DNA of 64,000 bases. Origin: Cystobasidium ongulense. Its lineage: Eukaryota > Basidiomycota > Cystobasidiomycetes > Cystobasidiales > Cystobasidiaceae. Made by a program: the position numbers and the translations under genes. The notes below the pieces were generated by a model. The model did not search any database. It was not told the DNA's origin and was given only the letters and a program-made list of their open reading frames with translations. The stretch covers positions 434,001-498,000 of the forward strand of contig BQUP01000006.1 of assembly GCA_022835595.1 (NCBI GenBank), written 5' to 3'. Below, piece after piece: positions 33,368 to 44,968 of this stretch (its first letter is position 1; each line of letters opens with the position of its first letter).

Positions 33368-34819
33368 TCATCTGAGTAGCCCATTTGCATTGTTATCTTC
33401 CGTAAGTGGCCTTGAAAATTGATAGCCTTTACTATATGCGAACTCTTGATCTCGATGAGGATATAAAGAATGTTGGAAATACTTATCTCGGATGGGTATT
33501 TGAAGGACGTTCATTCTGCCGTGAAAGTATAAGCCAACTTCGCTAAGGCTAAAGGTAGTTCTGAGCTTACCGTGGTGTGACGACGACACATGTTTGACAG
33601 GGTATCTCCAGCCAATCCGCCTTTTCAAAAGTCAGAGGCTCGCTTGCAATGAGCTGAGGATTCACATGATGAGGGTACTTTTAGCAGACACTTTCTGTAT
33701 GCTTGAAACAGACTTACGACAATATTTTCGCGCTTGTCGTCCTTTCGCATCCTATAATGTCCGCCCTCTTTGTATTGCTCGAAAGACTGGTTTGACAGAT
33801 TATCAGTCATTGTCTCGTGAACAGCGAACAGACCGGAAGCACTTACCGTCCCTGTCGAGAACCACAGACTAGCGGCTTCATCTGTCACTGAACTGATATA
33901 CCGCGTAGCTACGATAGATTTCCCATCTGTGACTACGAAGTTCAGGAGACTCGGCTCAGTTACGCCCGCTTCTTCCGCCCAGGTATTCAAACTGTCTATT
34001 GTTGCCAAAGTGGCTTTGTGCAAGGTCTTGTAGTCGAAAGACGGAGAGTCTACATCTGCTAGTTTGGAGAGATGCTGGAGGAAGAGGGAGAAGCACCATT
34101 CGCTATCTGTCGAACCGAGTGGCAGGTGAAAGAATCTATCATCTAGGAAAGATTGTAGTCTTCTCTTCATTTTGTTGAATTGGGCTACTTCGCCGTTGTG
34201 CATGAACATCAAGCATCCTAAAGACCATGGATGGCAGTTTGGCTCGCTTATCAAACCAGAAGTTGAAGCTCGAACATGAGCGAAGATGAGTTGTGAGCGT
34301 AATTTTTCGGCTAATCGATGCAAGTTGCGGTCACCCCAGGCCGGCGAGGGAGTCTTGAAAAGGCAGGGAGTGAGGGAGCTGTCTTCGCAGTACCACCCTA
34401 ATCCAAAGCCATCTATGAGAGGATCTCGGCATCAGTATCTTGCTTCGCCTGCATTGACACGAGTCAGGCGGACGCACCGGCGTTCAAGTTGCCACCGACT
34501 AACCGCAACCTGCTATCAGAAGCCTGATTGATGATGGAATGTATGGGACCTTGAGGTGGTAGCGTCAGCTATGTATCTTGTGCCTGATCTGTATCAAGAT
34601 ATGGTCTCCAGCTCACGCGTTATCAGCTACCAAGGGTGTTATCAAAAACAGCAAACAGGTCAGTCTGGGTATGGCGTCTTTCATGCAGCCAGACTCACGT
34701 CGGCAAGCCTGACCGGTTCAGCGCATTTGACTGCGAGCAGACTTTGGTGGGGAGGTACAGCAATCAGCCATGCCTATACTGCTGCTCGTGTTGCAGGTAT
34801 GCTGAACTCACCGGCACAT
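33368..34819 (-). CDS. DUG3: Dug3-like glutamine amidotransferase (glutathione degradation)
   Basis: Dug3 pairs with Dug2 to cleave the gamma-glutamyl bond of glutathione in the cytosol. The spliced start is M-C-R: ATG TGC CG at 34812-34819, then after an intron LLAVKCAEPVRLAD. This leaves the N-terminal nucleophile Cys2 expected of class II amidotransferases. Later exons carry LPPQGPIHSIINQASDS, LVGGNLNADGFGLGWYCED, PAWGDRNLHRLAEKL, LIFAHVRASTSG, CLMFMHNGEVAQFNKMK, LGSTDSEWCFSLFL, LNFVVTDGKSIVATRYI, GHYRMRKDDKRENIV, IASEPLTFEKADWLEIP and a last exon IPIRDKYFQHSLYP with a stop at 33368. The acceptor before LLAV is a less usual AAG. The gene is divergent from the SH3BGR-like gene. Confidence 0.9.
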
Positions 34820-34909
34820 CTGGAAACGAGGTTGATCGGGTTGAAGCTAAGCTGTGAGGATGAAAGTTGTTATGGTATTATTATCATGTTCACCCCAACC
34901 CACTTCACA
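34820..34909. promoter_or_regulatory. Shared divergent promoter, DUG3 / SH3BGR-like
   Basis: Only 90 bp lie between the two opposite start codons, forming a compact bidirectional promoter. Confidence 0.5.
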
Positions 34910-35579
34910 ATGACAAGCAGAATAGAGGTCTTCTACACATCCATACTGGCCAACCCAAAGGTCAGAAGCAACACGGAAAAAGTCGAACGCTTCCTGTACA
35001 AGGTACCGCATCAACGATACGATATCGCGAGTTAGTCTTGCCACCGAGGTCATCTATAGGATACTACACAAGACGGCATACTGACATACCAACTCGTTGG
35101 CTGTGTTGAATCGCTTGCTTAGGCGACGAAGCTGCTAAAGTGCTATGGAAGCGCAAGAATGGAGGTTCAACCGAGCTGCCTTTCATACTGGTAGATGGTA
35201 GCTGTCCAGGTACTGTCGAGCAACTGGAAGAAGCGTGAGTGGTCTCCAAGTGACAGTCTTCCTCGGTGCACCCATCGTTGACTAAATCATATCTACCGCA
35301 TACATCAGTGTTGAATTCGGCGAGCTGCGTCAATTCCTACGCTTGGACGAGGCTCCAGCACCGTCACTGCAAGATGACGATGCTGCACTAGCTGACCTTT
35401 CAAAAGAGGACATCGAACAGCTAGCCGCAGAATTGGAAATGTCAGAACGTAAAACAGAACCGCTTGATCCGAATGGGGATGGAATAGAAACAGGACCAGA
35501 AGATGCAGCTGCTCCTGAAGCATTGGTAAAGAATCCAGGACACGCAGAAGCGGAAGAGTTCGAGACGGGAATGTCATGA
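34910..35579 (+). CDS. SH3BGR-like thioredoxin-fold protein with acidic tail
   Basis: Exon 1 starts MTSRIEVFYTSILANPKV and continues RSNTEKVERFLYKVPHQRYD. After an intron near 35032-35121 come DEAAKVLWKRKNGG and LPFILVDGSCPGTVEQLEEA. After another intron (about 35234-35308) come VEFGELRQFLRLDEAP and a Glu/Asp-rich tail ending at a stop near 35577-35579. The order of beta-alpha-beta elements, the KxGG then LPFIxVDG block and the acidic tail fit the SH3-binding glutamic-acid-rich protein family. These are glutaredoxin-like folds without the redox CxxC. A cytosolic location is likely. The molecular function of the family is not settled. Confidence 0.75.
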
Positions 35580-35933
35580 ACAGTATCACTTGAATGGAAC
35601 GTAAATGGACAATGAAGCCAACTGAAAGTCAATCTGGACAGTTTCGGAAATTGTAGATGTAGGCACATGTTCGCCTGCAACGCGGTTCTCGCGGCAAGAC
35701 ATTAGGTTCGCGAATTTCCGAACTTTGCCTAGGGAGAAGCTGGGAAGTTTGAACCACTAAGAATAGCTTACATAATGCGGTGTACGACGCTGTATACTCT
35801 AGCGTCTTCGCTTACAGACGTGACTGCCTCTACCTGACATTGCCGCTCGATCACGCTCACTATCGTCGCTGAATGACTGGCTGGGCTCTTCTGATGCCTG
35901 TGCAGCACAGCATACTCACTGCCAGTCATTACA

Positions 35934-36400
35934 ATGGGCGCCTGTGGCTCCACGCCCGCAAGGAATCACTTGTGCGTGCCTTCGTTACAAGTTCCGCGTT
36001 CGGTGTGTACACCGCTGACACTCTGGCATCCCGGCAATAGTAAGGGCAATGGCAACAGCCTCCAGCAAGCGCAGCAGTCGCCAGCTGCAACGACAGCAGG
36101 AACGCCAGGACCAGTGACACCTGCATCACCAATGCAGTCACCAGGCTATAGACTTGGAGGATCACTGGGCTCAGAGAAGATTGCGTCGAGTCCACCAGGA
36201 AATGGAGGAGCCCCTCAGCCACAGAACACGACAGACCAGATTGAACGGGAGAAGCGACTGCAGGCGATAGCTATGAGGGAGGTACGTCAGTTCTCCAGAC
36301 GATTCGCACGATTGCTGCGGCTGAACTTGTATCGCATCTCGCACAGAATAAACTGAAGGGCAAGACGGTAACGCCAAGGGTGTTCCAGCCGGAGCAGTAA
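35934..36400 (+). CDS. Small protein with predicted N-terminal acylation (MGACGS)
   Basis: The reading frame starts MGACGSTPARN: Gly2 with Ser6 is a good N-myristoylation signal and Cys4 is a likely palmitoylation site, so membrane attachment is inferred. An intron (donor GTGCGT near 35971, acceptor near 36039) leads to KGNGNSLQQAQQSPAATT, a Pro/Gly/Ser-rich region, and a charged helix QIEREKRLQAIAMRE. After a second intron comes KLKGKTVTPRVFQPEQ with a stop at 36398-36400. The protein is about 115 residues. I do not recognise the family. The N-terminus recalls lysosomal or vacuolar adaptors of the LAMTOR1/Ego1 kind, but no further similarity supports that. Confidence 0.6.
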
Positions 36401-37232
36401 ACGAGGCAGATTAGATGGTAGAGGTGAGGCTACCGCTGCTGGCGTATTGAGCTAGTGAGCCAGGCACTGATGATTCGCTGCAGATCTGTATGAAGTAGCC
36501 TTCTGTTGTTTGTATCGAATACTGTGGGAACGTGTAGTCAGACGAGTGTCGGCTCGACCAGCCATCACGGAAGCTATAGCTTTGTACTTCTGACAACAAC
36601 CATGCGCAGCGAACACCACCGATGCAACAGCATAGAATGCTCAATAACGCGAAAGGCCAGACACTGGCAGACAGGCCCACGACAGGCACGCGAGAGAGGC
36701 ACAGGTGCGGTCTTCGCTGTTCAAAGCCGGATATGGAAGGAGGGACTCGATTGCTTTTCGAGCGAAAAGGCCAAAGTTGGAGCTTTCCGCAAGCGGCCAT
36801 GTTGACACTTGACTATTCACTGAATCCAATTAAGCCTCTTACGTGGGTGTGTGTAGTAGTACAGGCGATCCCCACCCGTCATCTGGCTCTGGTCCTTTGC
36901 CGAAAGATGTGCCCGCGGTGCGGAAGCATTGACCATTTTCGCTTTTTATCACTTCTCCTTCCGAGAAAGTACACTGATACCGTGCTCAGCGTACTCCCTG
37001 AGCGACGAGACCCATTGCCTTACCATAAGGCGCACTGATTGCATTTGTCTCCCTTCCCTTCCGCTGGATCAATCTCTTCTCTTCTTACTTCCACATCAAA
37101 CGACTCACCCCTTTACGCGCTATCTATACCACATTCACTACCCACATACAATCGTTCACTGTGCTGAAAAGCAGTCGCCTGGCCAATTCAAGGCAGATTT
37201 CATCACACACATCGCTTCCTATCTCAATTACC
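36401..37232. other. Intergenic region, no supported gene
   Basis: These 830 bp precede the secreted SGNH gene. Overlapping short frames on both strands (for example 36411-36800 minus and 36622-37038 plus) show no domains or conserved splice structure. The last 150 bp are pyrimidine-rich (CTTCTC/CCATCA type), as expected for a promoter and 5' leader of a strongly expressed gene. Confidence 0.5.
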
Positions 37233-38851
37233 ATGCACGCCACACTCGTGAGCTCGGTAGTGCTCTTCCTTCTCACCTCGACAAGTTCGACTATCGCCCA
37301 GTCACACGATGGATTACTCAAGCAGAACCATCATCAATTCCTACGCGTCAAGAGAGGAGGAGCAACTTTACATTTAATCGGAGATGAAACAGTAGCAAGG
37401 TGGAATGGAGGTTCGGTAGCTAACCTACCGAAACCATCGGTTGTGGCTGTTCCTGCCACTACATCATATACCAATCTCATGGATTCCATCAATGCAGGTC
37501 TTGGAGTACCTGTAGGAAGACCAACTGCTTCAGCTTCTTCCACAAGTTCCAGCTCAGTGAAGCCAGCTTTGGCTATTTCTACGACCTCTTCATCGTCGTC
37601 ATCCTCGAAAAAAGCAGCCTCATCCTCCTCTAAATCATCATCGTCCACATCGATTGCGTCGTCCTCAGTTTTAAGTAGTGCCAAAGTGGTACTTGCAGCT
37701 GCACGTGGCGCTGCTAAGGCCCTACCCACCGCCTCTGCCCAACCTTCGAAACGAAACCATGTAGCTTTCAATGCAACTGTCGCTGAGGATGTCGACGAAG
37801 ATCACGTGAACGCTCTCGGCCGAAGAGCAACTGGCAACGCCACTCTCGCCCTCGCTCGAGGTAGAGGAGCCGCTGCTTCTTCTTCGTCTAGCGCCGGCAG
37901 CACAAGCTCCATTCTACCTAGTGCAAGCGATATTCCTGTCGCAGACACTAATGCAGCGGTCGCTTTCAGCGCTGCGGACCTCACTACTTCGCAAGGATGG
38001 GGTGCATGTAAGTAGCCCTTTCGCAATCGCTTCTCCCCGCCTGAAACTTATTGTTTTCAACTGCCCCCAGTATTCGCCAACAAATACACAAGCATGTCCG
38101 TTAACAACCACGCCGTAAAAAGTGCTTCGGCTCGCTCGGTCTACCGGGATCTTTGGCCATCCATTCTCAGTAGCGTCAAATCTGGCGATATTGTAGTCTT
38201 CCAGCTAGGCCATTATGATTCGACACCGGCAGGGTCATCTCAAGATACCGCTGAAGGATGCTTGGGCGCAGCTTCAGGTTCCGATGATAGCTCAATCACT
38301 ATTACATCCGGCTGCACTGGAGCTAAGGAGGTTGTCAAGACATACTTTGTGAGTTTCTTGGCCTAGAAGCACAGTGGCCGAAACACCATGCTGACTCTGT
38401 GCATCTTCTAGGGCTACCTCAGTGAAATGTGTAAAGCAGTCAAGGGCGCAGGCGCGACCTGCTTGATTGCCTCAGTTACGCCCAAGAGCAAGTGGAGCGG
38501 ATCAACACTCTTTTACAACTCGCCATACACCTCGCAGGCAAAGGCTGCTGCTTCTGCCGCAGGAGGTACTTACGTGCCACACCTAGAGACCATTGGTAAA
38601 CAAGTGGCCACTCAAGGTGTCTCAGTTGCACAGCAATACTGGCTAGGCAGCGGAGCCCTTCAACCTAACACTGCCGGTGCAGACGCTTTCGCTTCGGCCT
38701 TCGCTGGTGAGTTAACGCAACGGTCGCTTGAAGGTTTGCGTATGCCAATACTGATTTTTATCGGAATATAGCTGCGGTCGGGTGCGCAGGAGTCGGTAGC
38801 GTCACATCAGGTCTTACAGAGGCTGGAAAGGCTGTGACCGGACTGTGTTAG
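37233..38851 (+). CDS. Secreted SGNH (rhamnogalacturonan acetylesterase-like) pseudoenzyme
   Basis: MHATLVSSVVLFLLTSTSST (37233) is a signal peptide; VKRGG near residue 40 is a Kex2-type site. The next block, LHLIGDETVARWNGG, aligns with the GDST block of CE12 esterases but has Glu for the nucleophile Ser. A Ser/Ala-rich insert of about 200 residues follows, with two further dibasic sites. After introns come QGWGAVFANKYTSMSVNNHA, SGDIVVFQLGHYDST (GHND expected), TCLIASVTPKSKWSG, YNSPYTSQAKAAAS and ALQPNTAGADAFASAF, where the catalytic Asp and His (DxxH) are Gly and Gln. The end is VTGLC and a stop at 38849-38851. The fold is retained but the Ser, oxyanion Gly and Asn, Asp and His are all changed. 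A structural or binding role in the cell wall is inferred. An upstream in-frame Met lies at 37161. Confidence 0.85.
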
Positions 38852-39201
38852 TCATTAAAAGATTAGTTACACGTATACCCAGCGCTTTCGTACACGCTAA
38901 TTAGTCGCGCATGTATGAAAGGTTTTACTTGGTCCGCTGTCAATTCTCAATCCGTTTTCAGTCTCTGTCAGTCTCGTATAAAATGGTCAGATGTCTTGCG
39001 TAGTCTGATGACTGTGTTCGTGAATGTGTAACATTGAAATGTAGAGCAAAATACAAGTAAAATGATGCCTTTCTCGCCACATCCATCCTCGACCTGGCTT
39101 GTGGATTTCGTCTTTCTTCCTCAAGACATCGTCATCCATACCGGACTCGACCTGCCTATCTTGTCACCCTGACACATAAAGCACGCAGGCCGGAAGTCGC
39201 A
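38852..39201. other. Intergenic region, no gene seen
   Basis: This is the 3' flank of the SGNH gene and the SAC1 promoter; nothing else is recognised. Confidence 0.5.
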
Positions 39202-41980
39202 ATGTCTGTGTCTGCTTCGGCGACACCGTCTACGCAGCTCTATGACACAATCAGGCTGTAGGTGGATTGTCACGTTCAATCAGCCGCTGAAAGCAAGCAG
39301 TGGCAGGACGAGGCTTCAAGGACTGATCATGCAACCTTGGCCTGTGTAGATATGTCTCGAAAGATGCCTACCATCTGGTCCCAGAATCTGGCGGTACTCT
39401 CAGCATCAACGGCGGCGGGAGCAGCTTGATTATTGACAGGCGCAGTAACGAGATCACATCGTCGAGTAAGTCGCAGCCCCGGCGGAGCAGAACCTTGTGT
39501 TTGCTCTTCGAGAGTATATCAAATGCTCACTACAATGCTCTTTGCTCTGCAGGCAGCCTCAATCCACCCACTTCATACGATCAAGCCGTCCTCGCCTATG
39601 GTGTCTTTGGCATCATATCGCTTCTAGAGAGTGAGTGTGCCTACCCTGCTGTCAGCTGTACACTCGCATATTCGCACACTTACACCAAATTACTCTTCAG
39701 ATGACTACCTCATCTTAATCACGTCGCGAAAGCGGACAATACGCATACTCGACACGGACATCTATCTAGCCACCGACTTCAAGATGTTTCCTGTACGCCA
39801 ACCATCTCAAAAGCTTGCGGACAAGCTCAGCACCTACAAGGCAGACGAGGCATATCTCCTCAGTCTCATCAAGGGTCATTTGTATTCCGGGCCGTTCTAC
39901 TACACTTACGGAGGGATAGACCTCACATCCCGCTTGCAAAGACAAGATGTCAATGATACGCGTCCAATGTGGGAGAGGGTATGTATCTGTACCTCGGCTT
40001 GAGTTTCACTGCATATTGTTGACCATCCAAATGGCAGGCCGATGACCGCTTCTTCTGGAACAAGCATCTGCAACATCGCCTCGTCGATCTTGCGCAGAAA
40101 CGAACCCTGTCAAGTGATATATCAGGATTCATCGTTCCTGTCATCTTTGGGTGTAAGTTTTATCCTTCTTGATGCTTTTATCGAGCTCTGCTGAACGATT
40201 GCTGACCGATAAACTAGTCTGCTCTGTGAGAGTTGCAACCATCAATACACGCGAGTTCATATTTGGAGTCATATCGCGCAGAGCTCGATACCGTGCAGGT
40301 ACACGATACTTTTCTCGCGGCATTGACGAGAAAGGCAATGTTTCGAACTTCAACGAGACCGAACAGTTCGTCATCTTGGACAGAGGAGATAACAAGGGAA
40401 CGGGACCTATTAAAGGTGATATCAGAGCATCATACGTTCAAGTGCGAGGATCCGTGCCGTTGTACTGGGCGGAAGTCAACAACCTGCGTTATAAACCTGA
40501 CTTGCTCATCATGGATCTCAACGCAACTGTAAGTGTTATACGGGTAACAAGATGGGAGCTTCAACATCGCTGTGTACTGAACAACATTGAATATACGCCA
40601 GGTTGATTCTCTGGATCGACACATGAAGCCGCTCATAAACGAATATGGCGATGTCTACATAGTCAATCTTGTGAACCAAAAGGGCTACGAAAAACCCGTA
40701 AAAGAAGCCTTCGAAAGAGCTATTACCGAACTTGACAATAGTCATGTTCACTACACATACTTCGATTTCCATCACGAATGTAAGGGCTTACGGTTCGACA
40801 GAGTCAGTCTACTTCTGGAGCGACTCGAAGAAGACTTGTATCAACAAGGGTACGACCTCCATTGATAGCTATTGCGGTTTGCCACTGAGCTGACGTCGAT
40901 TCCCCTTCCTTAGGTATTACTACCACGACAGATCAACCTCTTCATCGCGTCCTCAACGTACCCAGACTTCCGTCATTCGCACAAATTGCATGGACTCGTA
41001 AGTGCATGTGCCATGCTGCTTTCGAATGCCCACTGACTTTCAGTTGAAAATTAAACAGACTGGATCGTACTAATGTCGTTCAGTCTACTTTTGCGAAGTG
41101 GGCATTGACACAACAGCTTCGTCAAGCGGGAGTGCTGGGCGAGAAAGAGTCGCTAGATGCGCATGCGGAGTTTATGTTCCTGTACCGCAATGGTAAATGA
41201 CTTACGCGATATGTGTTGCATGTTACAAAGCTGATTGTCTTCATCTACTTTCGCAGTATGGGCTGACAATGCGGATGTCGTCTCGAAAGCATACTCTGGC
41301 ACAGGTGCATTAAAAACAGACTATACTCGAACTGGAAGGCGAACCAATGAAGGTTTAATGCAAGATGGTATCAATTCGATAATGCGCTATGTTAAGAACA
41401 ATTTCTTGGATGGGCCCCGACAAGATGCTTACGATTTAGTGACCGGTACATGGCAGCCAAGCAAGGAAAGCCATCAAGCTTTCATTGACCGCCGTCCGCT
41501 TGTCACGCGTACGACGCCATACATTGCTATGATCGCACTCCTCTTCTTGATGATGCGCTTCTTCTTGCCAGTCTTTACAACTAGTAAGTCGCCCCGTCTC
41601 TCATTCATTCCACCCCACTTCTTACCAGCTGAATGGTATCAACAGGTTACATTTCTGCGAGCTCAATAGTTCTCTGTCTTGATGTCATTGTGCTCGTGGT
41701 CGCCACATATTACATAACAGCTCATGGAGTAGACTATGTTGCATGGCCGCGGTTGCAGCCGCTGTCCAACACCATCAACTACACTGGCAAAGGATTTTCA
41801 TCGGGTCGACGAGGACGCGGATTCGCCTCTTCTGCTAGCAAGACATTCAAGCCACTCCACAAGCAGGTTCAAACGTCGGGGCAATCGATTGATAACGGAC
41901 GGGATATGGAGTTAGCCCATCCTGTGCAAGCTTCCAACCCTACTACTGCAAATGCTTCTTCGAAGAAACGCCTAGACTAG
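39202..41980 (+). CDS. SAC1: SAC1 phosphoinositide phosphatase
   Basis: Sac1 is an ER/Golgi membrane phosphatase that turns over PI4P. The start [19 protein letters not shown] (39202) is followed by many short exons. Blocks in order are [152 protein letters not shown] and the CX5R loop [14 protein letters not shown]. Then come [38 protein letters not shown] and [12 protein letters not shown]. Two hydrophobic helices follow ([19 protein letters not shown] and [19 protein letters not shown]). The tail ends SSKKRLD, a Lys-rich C-terminus that could serve ER retrieval. About 640 residues. It is the second SAC-domain gene in the window. Confidence 0.95.
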
Positions 41981-42098
41981 ATCGAGAGGGCGAGGCGCTT
42001 TGCCGGGGCCCTTACGATTTCTGAGATTGTTGTATAATATGCAAATGTAGATACTGTGTTTTACTTGGCTCACCAACTGTCCGACTCTATCAATACCT

Positions 42099-43056
42099 CT
42101 AATTGTTCACAACTTTGCCTGCCCTCAGCTTGAAAACCTTATCGGCCAGAGAATCCAGGTAGGGATCCCTCGACTCGGGGCATAATTCCGCAACAGCTTT
42201 GTGAAGCTCGAAGAGATATTCGGCGTTGGGTCCGGAAGCTGAAACATGATTGGAGTGGGTAAATCAGCTGAATGAACGCCTACGACACAGTTCTACAAAT
42301 GCTCACGGCCAACGTTCCATGCAATGATTTCAGCGAGATCATCCAAGGGCTGCGGGCCAACGAAGCTTGGATTACTGCTCATTCCGACATATACCTGTGC
42401 CTGTGAAAAGATTGTCAATGCCTGGAGCTTTTAATGACCAGTCGCGAGCGAGTGTCACGTACTCCTGAAACTCGCACTCTCTCTCTGCCATCTGCATCGA
42501 TACTCAAAATATCTACTTCTTGACATGAGTAACCATCTTTTTCGCGGTAGTCCATGTATTCCTTCACCTCTTGCGAGTACTTCGGGTCTATTCTGTAGCA
42601 GACTCCCCATACTAGGTCACCATCCAGTAGATCATCGGCATGAGGCAACGCATGCCATTCTTCCGCTCTAACGAGAGTGACTACACGACCAGGGGATTCG
42701 GGTGTACCACGATGATCACTTGATGACTCTGCATATCAGATACGACGACACTTCCTAATCAGCGATAACATTCGACACTTCCGTGGTGGCCAGAGGCAGA
42801 CTACGAGGTGATCACGTACGAGCAAAGCGCCTAGAGAAGCCTTTGACGAATCCAGGAATGCGCTCGATGGCATGTGGAGGGGGCTTCCATATCAAGGCTG
42901 TAGCAGAGTGGTCAGTATGGACCGTCCAGATTGTAGACGTGATCGCCGTATAACCTACAGCCGTATCTACGAGAGTTCATATCAAGGAGCATCAGCATTT
43001 GTGCACAGCTTGTGAGCAGGCTATTCGAAGCCCACTTACCCGAAAACATACTCCAT
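42099..43056 (-). CDS. ChaC-type glutathione-specific gamma-glutamylcyclotransferase
   Basis: ChaC/Gcg1 converts glutathione to 5-oxoproline and Cys-Gly in the cytosol. The first three exons are tiny: M-E-Y-V-F-G (ATG 43054-43056), then Y-G-S, then LIWKPPPHAIERIPGFVKGF, which rebuild the substrate-binding YGSL motif across two introns. Next come GRVVTLVRAEEWHALPHADD, GDLVWGVCYRIDPKYSQEV, YMDYREKDGYSCQEV with the catalytic Glu region, then VYVGMSSNPSFVGPQPLDDL, IIAWNVGASGPNAEYLFEL and a tail ending KVVNN with a stop at 42099-42101. About 225 residues, the usual size. The splice model is inferred, but every junction keeps the family sequence. Confidence 0.9.
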
Positions 43057-43324
43057 TCACAGTAAACTTGGTTGGTGGTGCAAAGGTAAAGAAGGCCTAA
43101 TCGCGCTGGCGTGAGTGACCGAATTGCAAATGAAGGCGCGACTTATTGTGGCGAGCTTTTCGGACAAGGCGTTTAACGGACCAAGGCTGCTTTACTAGGC
43201 AATACACTTCTCATGAAGCATGATCTTTTGCAGCATTTAATAACGCGCCCCCTTTTCCCGACTGTCCAATTACTACGCTTTAGTACAACAACTAAGCTAC
43301 TACCCATGTAGATTGCACCATACA

Positions 43325-44968
43325 TCAACCGTACCACTTTCCCTTCTGCACTTCCTGATAAATCCTAGTAGGTATTGCCGTTTCTGTGATGTCGTATGCT
43401 TCAATGGCATCCTGAGAGCGCAAGATATCAGCTCCGCCTCGACAGCGACACCGCAGGCAATTGGCAACTTACCTTCCACATCTGCATGTCCATTTCGAAA
43501 ATGAGCTGCCTTGCCTTGAGGTCAGCCTCTTTCTTCTGCTCTTCGTCAGGAGGGAGCGATGCGTCTGATGAAAACATGCTTAGCGGTCTTTGGGGTGCTC
43601 ATACGAAGCGTGCAATACTCACAAATATAAGGCTCGTCGTCATCATCATAGTCTATAGCAGCTCTTCGCTCCTTTATCAGGAAGGATGTATAGAAGATGT
43701 TTTCGACGGTTTGAGTGTAAGACTCTGGGTTTATGATGAACTTGAAGAGATTCATGCCATTCGGACCTCCCTTGGCTTCCAATATATCGGCTACTTGTTT
43801 GACCAGGGTAGTCGTTTGATTCTCATCATGTTGGATGTCGTCTTCTCCAATCTAGACCGCAGTAATGCCATTCAGCCATGGCGTAAGTGACAACCTTACG
43901 GGCACTGACTCACCTCTTTGGGTCGAACTTTCTGGGAATCGTCGAATTTCTCACGAGCGCGTTGTTTCTTCTGGACTTTTTTCTTTTGCGGTATAGCCAA
44001 TGGACCGAGCCTGACAGTGTTTCGCGTCAGCGGACAGCCTATGTACGACTGATGGCACTCACATAAAGTCGATTGGCGGCACACGAAGACTGTGCTTCGT
44101 AGCTAGCTTTCCAATAAAATCCCAGCCTACAAAAGGGTCGGGGACGCTTCCATCGTATTCCGCGTCTTCCTCTGCATCCGCTTGAGAGCGTTGACTAGGT
44201 CCAGCAGCACCCCTCTGTGTACCTGCTCCTCTATTTACTTGTCGGAGAAGGTTCTGCGAGATGGTACTCTTCAACTTTGTGATGAAATCCTCCGTGTCGA
44301 AATAGTCGGTCCCAATCTTGATCTTCCTTGCTTGATACATGGCCAGATCACCCGTAAGTCGGAGGTAGTCTGAATCGAGAATAGCTTCGGCTGGTGCTTG
44401 AACGCCCTTGAACAGCTTGTTGACCTTTTCGAGGCCAGCTTTAAGTGTCCCAGCGGTCATAGCATCGGGATCGCGAATTCTGTCGTCTAAGACAATCTAC
44501 CTTAGTATTGAACCAGTACATTAGATGTACAGGGATTTTCCTACCATTCAAGCCTTTTGTCAAATCCCTGTACTTTTTGCGAATAGACCGTTTTGTATTG
44601 ATATCTATTTTGTGGAATATGGAGCCAGCCTGTCAGCTTGTAGGACGAAGCAAGCACCTAGACACGGGCTGCTCACCTTGCTCATTATCGAGATTGGGAT
44701 CTCCACTGTCATCCGCATCTCCGTTCGCCTGGCTATCGTTTGCTTGTTGATCATCGTCCTGGTCTGAATCCACAGCTTCTGTCGCTTCGCGCTTCACAGA
44801 CGCCTGAGCGCCGTTCGCTTGGCTTGAAGTAGCTCTACCCTTTCCTTTGTCTTTGGTACGTTGCTGTGATGAGCTCTCTTCGCCGTCTGTTTCCATGGCT
44901 GTTGCAGGCGCGACATCCTCTTCGTCTGATTCATTGACGCGTCTGCTCTTGCCCTTGCTGTTGGCCAT
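43325..44968 (-). CDS. NSE4: NSE4, kleisin subunit of the SMC5/6 complex
   Basis: Nse4 bridges the heads of Smc5 and Smc6 in DNA repair and replication-fork stability. The start MANSKGKSRRVNESDEED (44968) opens an acidic, Gln/Ser-rich tail. The kleisin N-terminal part has LKAGLEKVNKLFKGVQAP, ILDSDYLRLTGDLAMYQA and YFDTEDFITKLKSTIS. The middle has VGWDFIGKLATKHSLRVP and LGPLAIPQKKKVQKKQR. The C-terminal winged-helix part has GPNGMNLFKFIINPESY, VENIFYTSFLIKERRAAI and DLKARQLIFEMDMQMWK. Last exons give DAIEAYDITETAIPTRIY and a stop at 43325-43327. The whole is collinear with the family. Six or seven introns are inferred. Confidence 0.88.
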
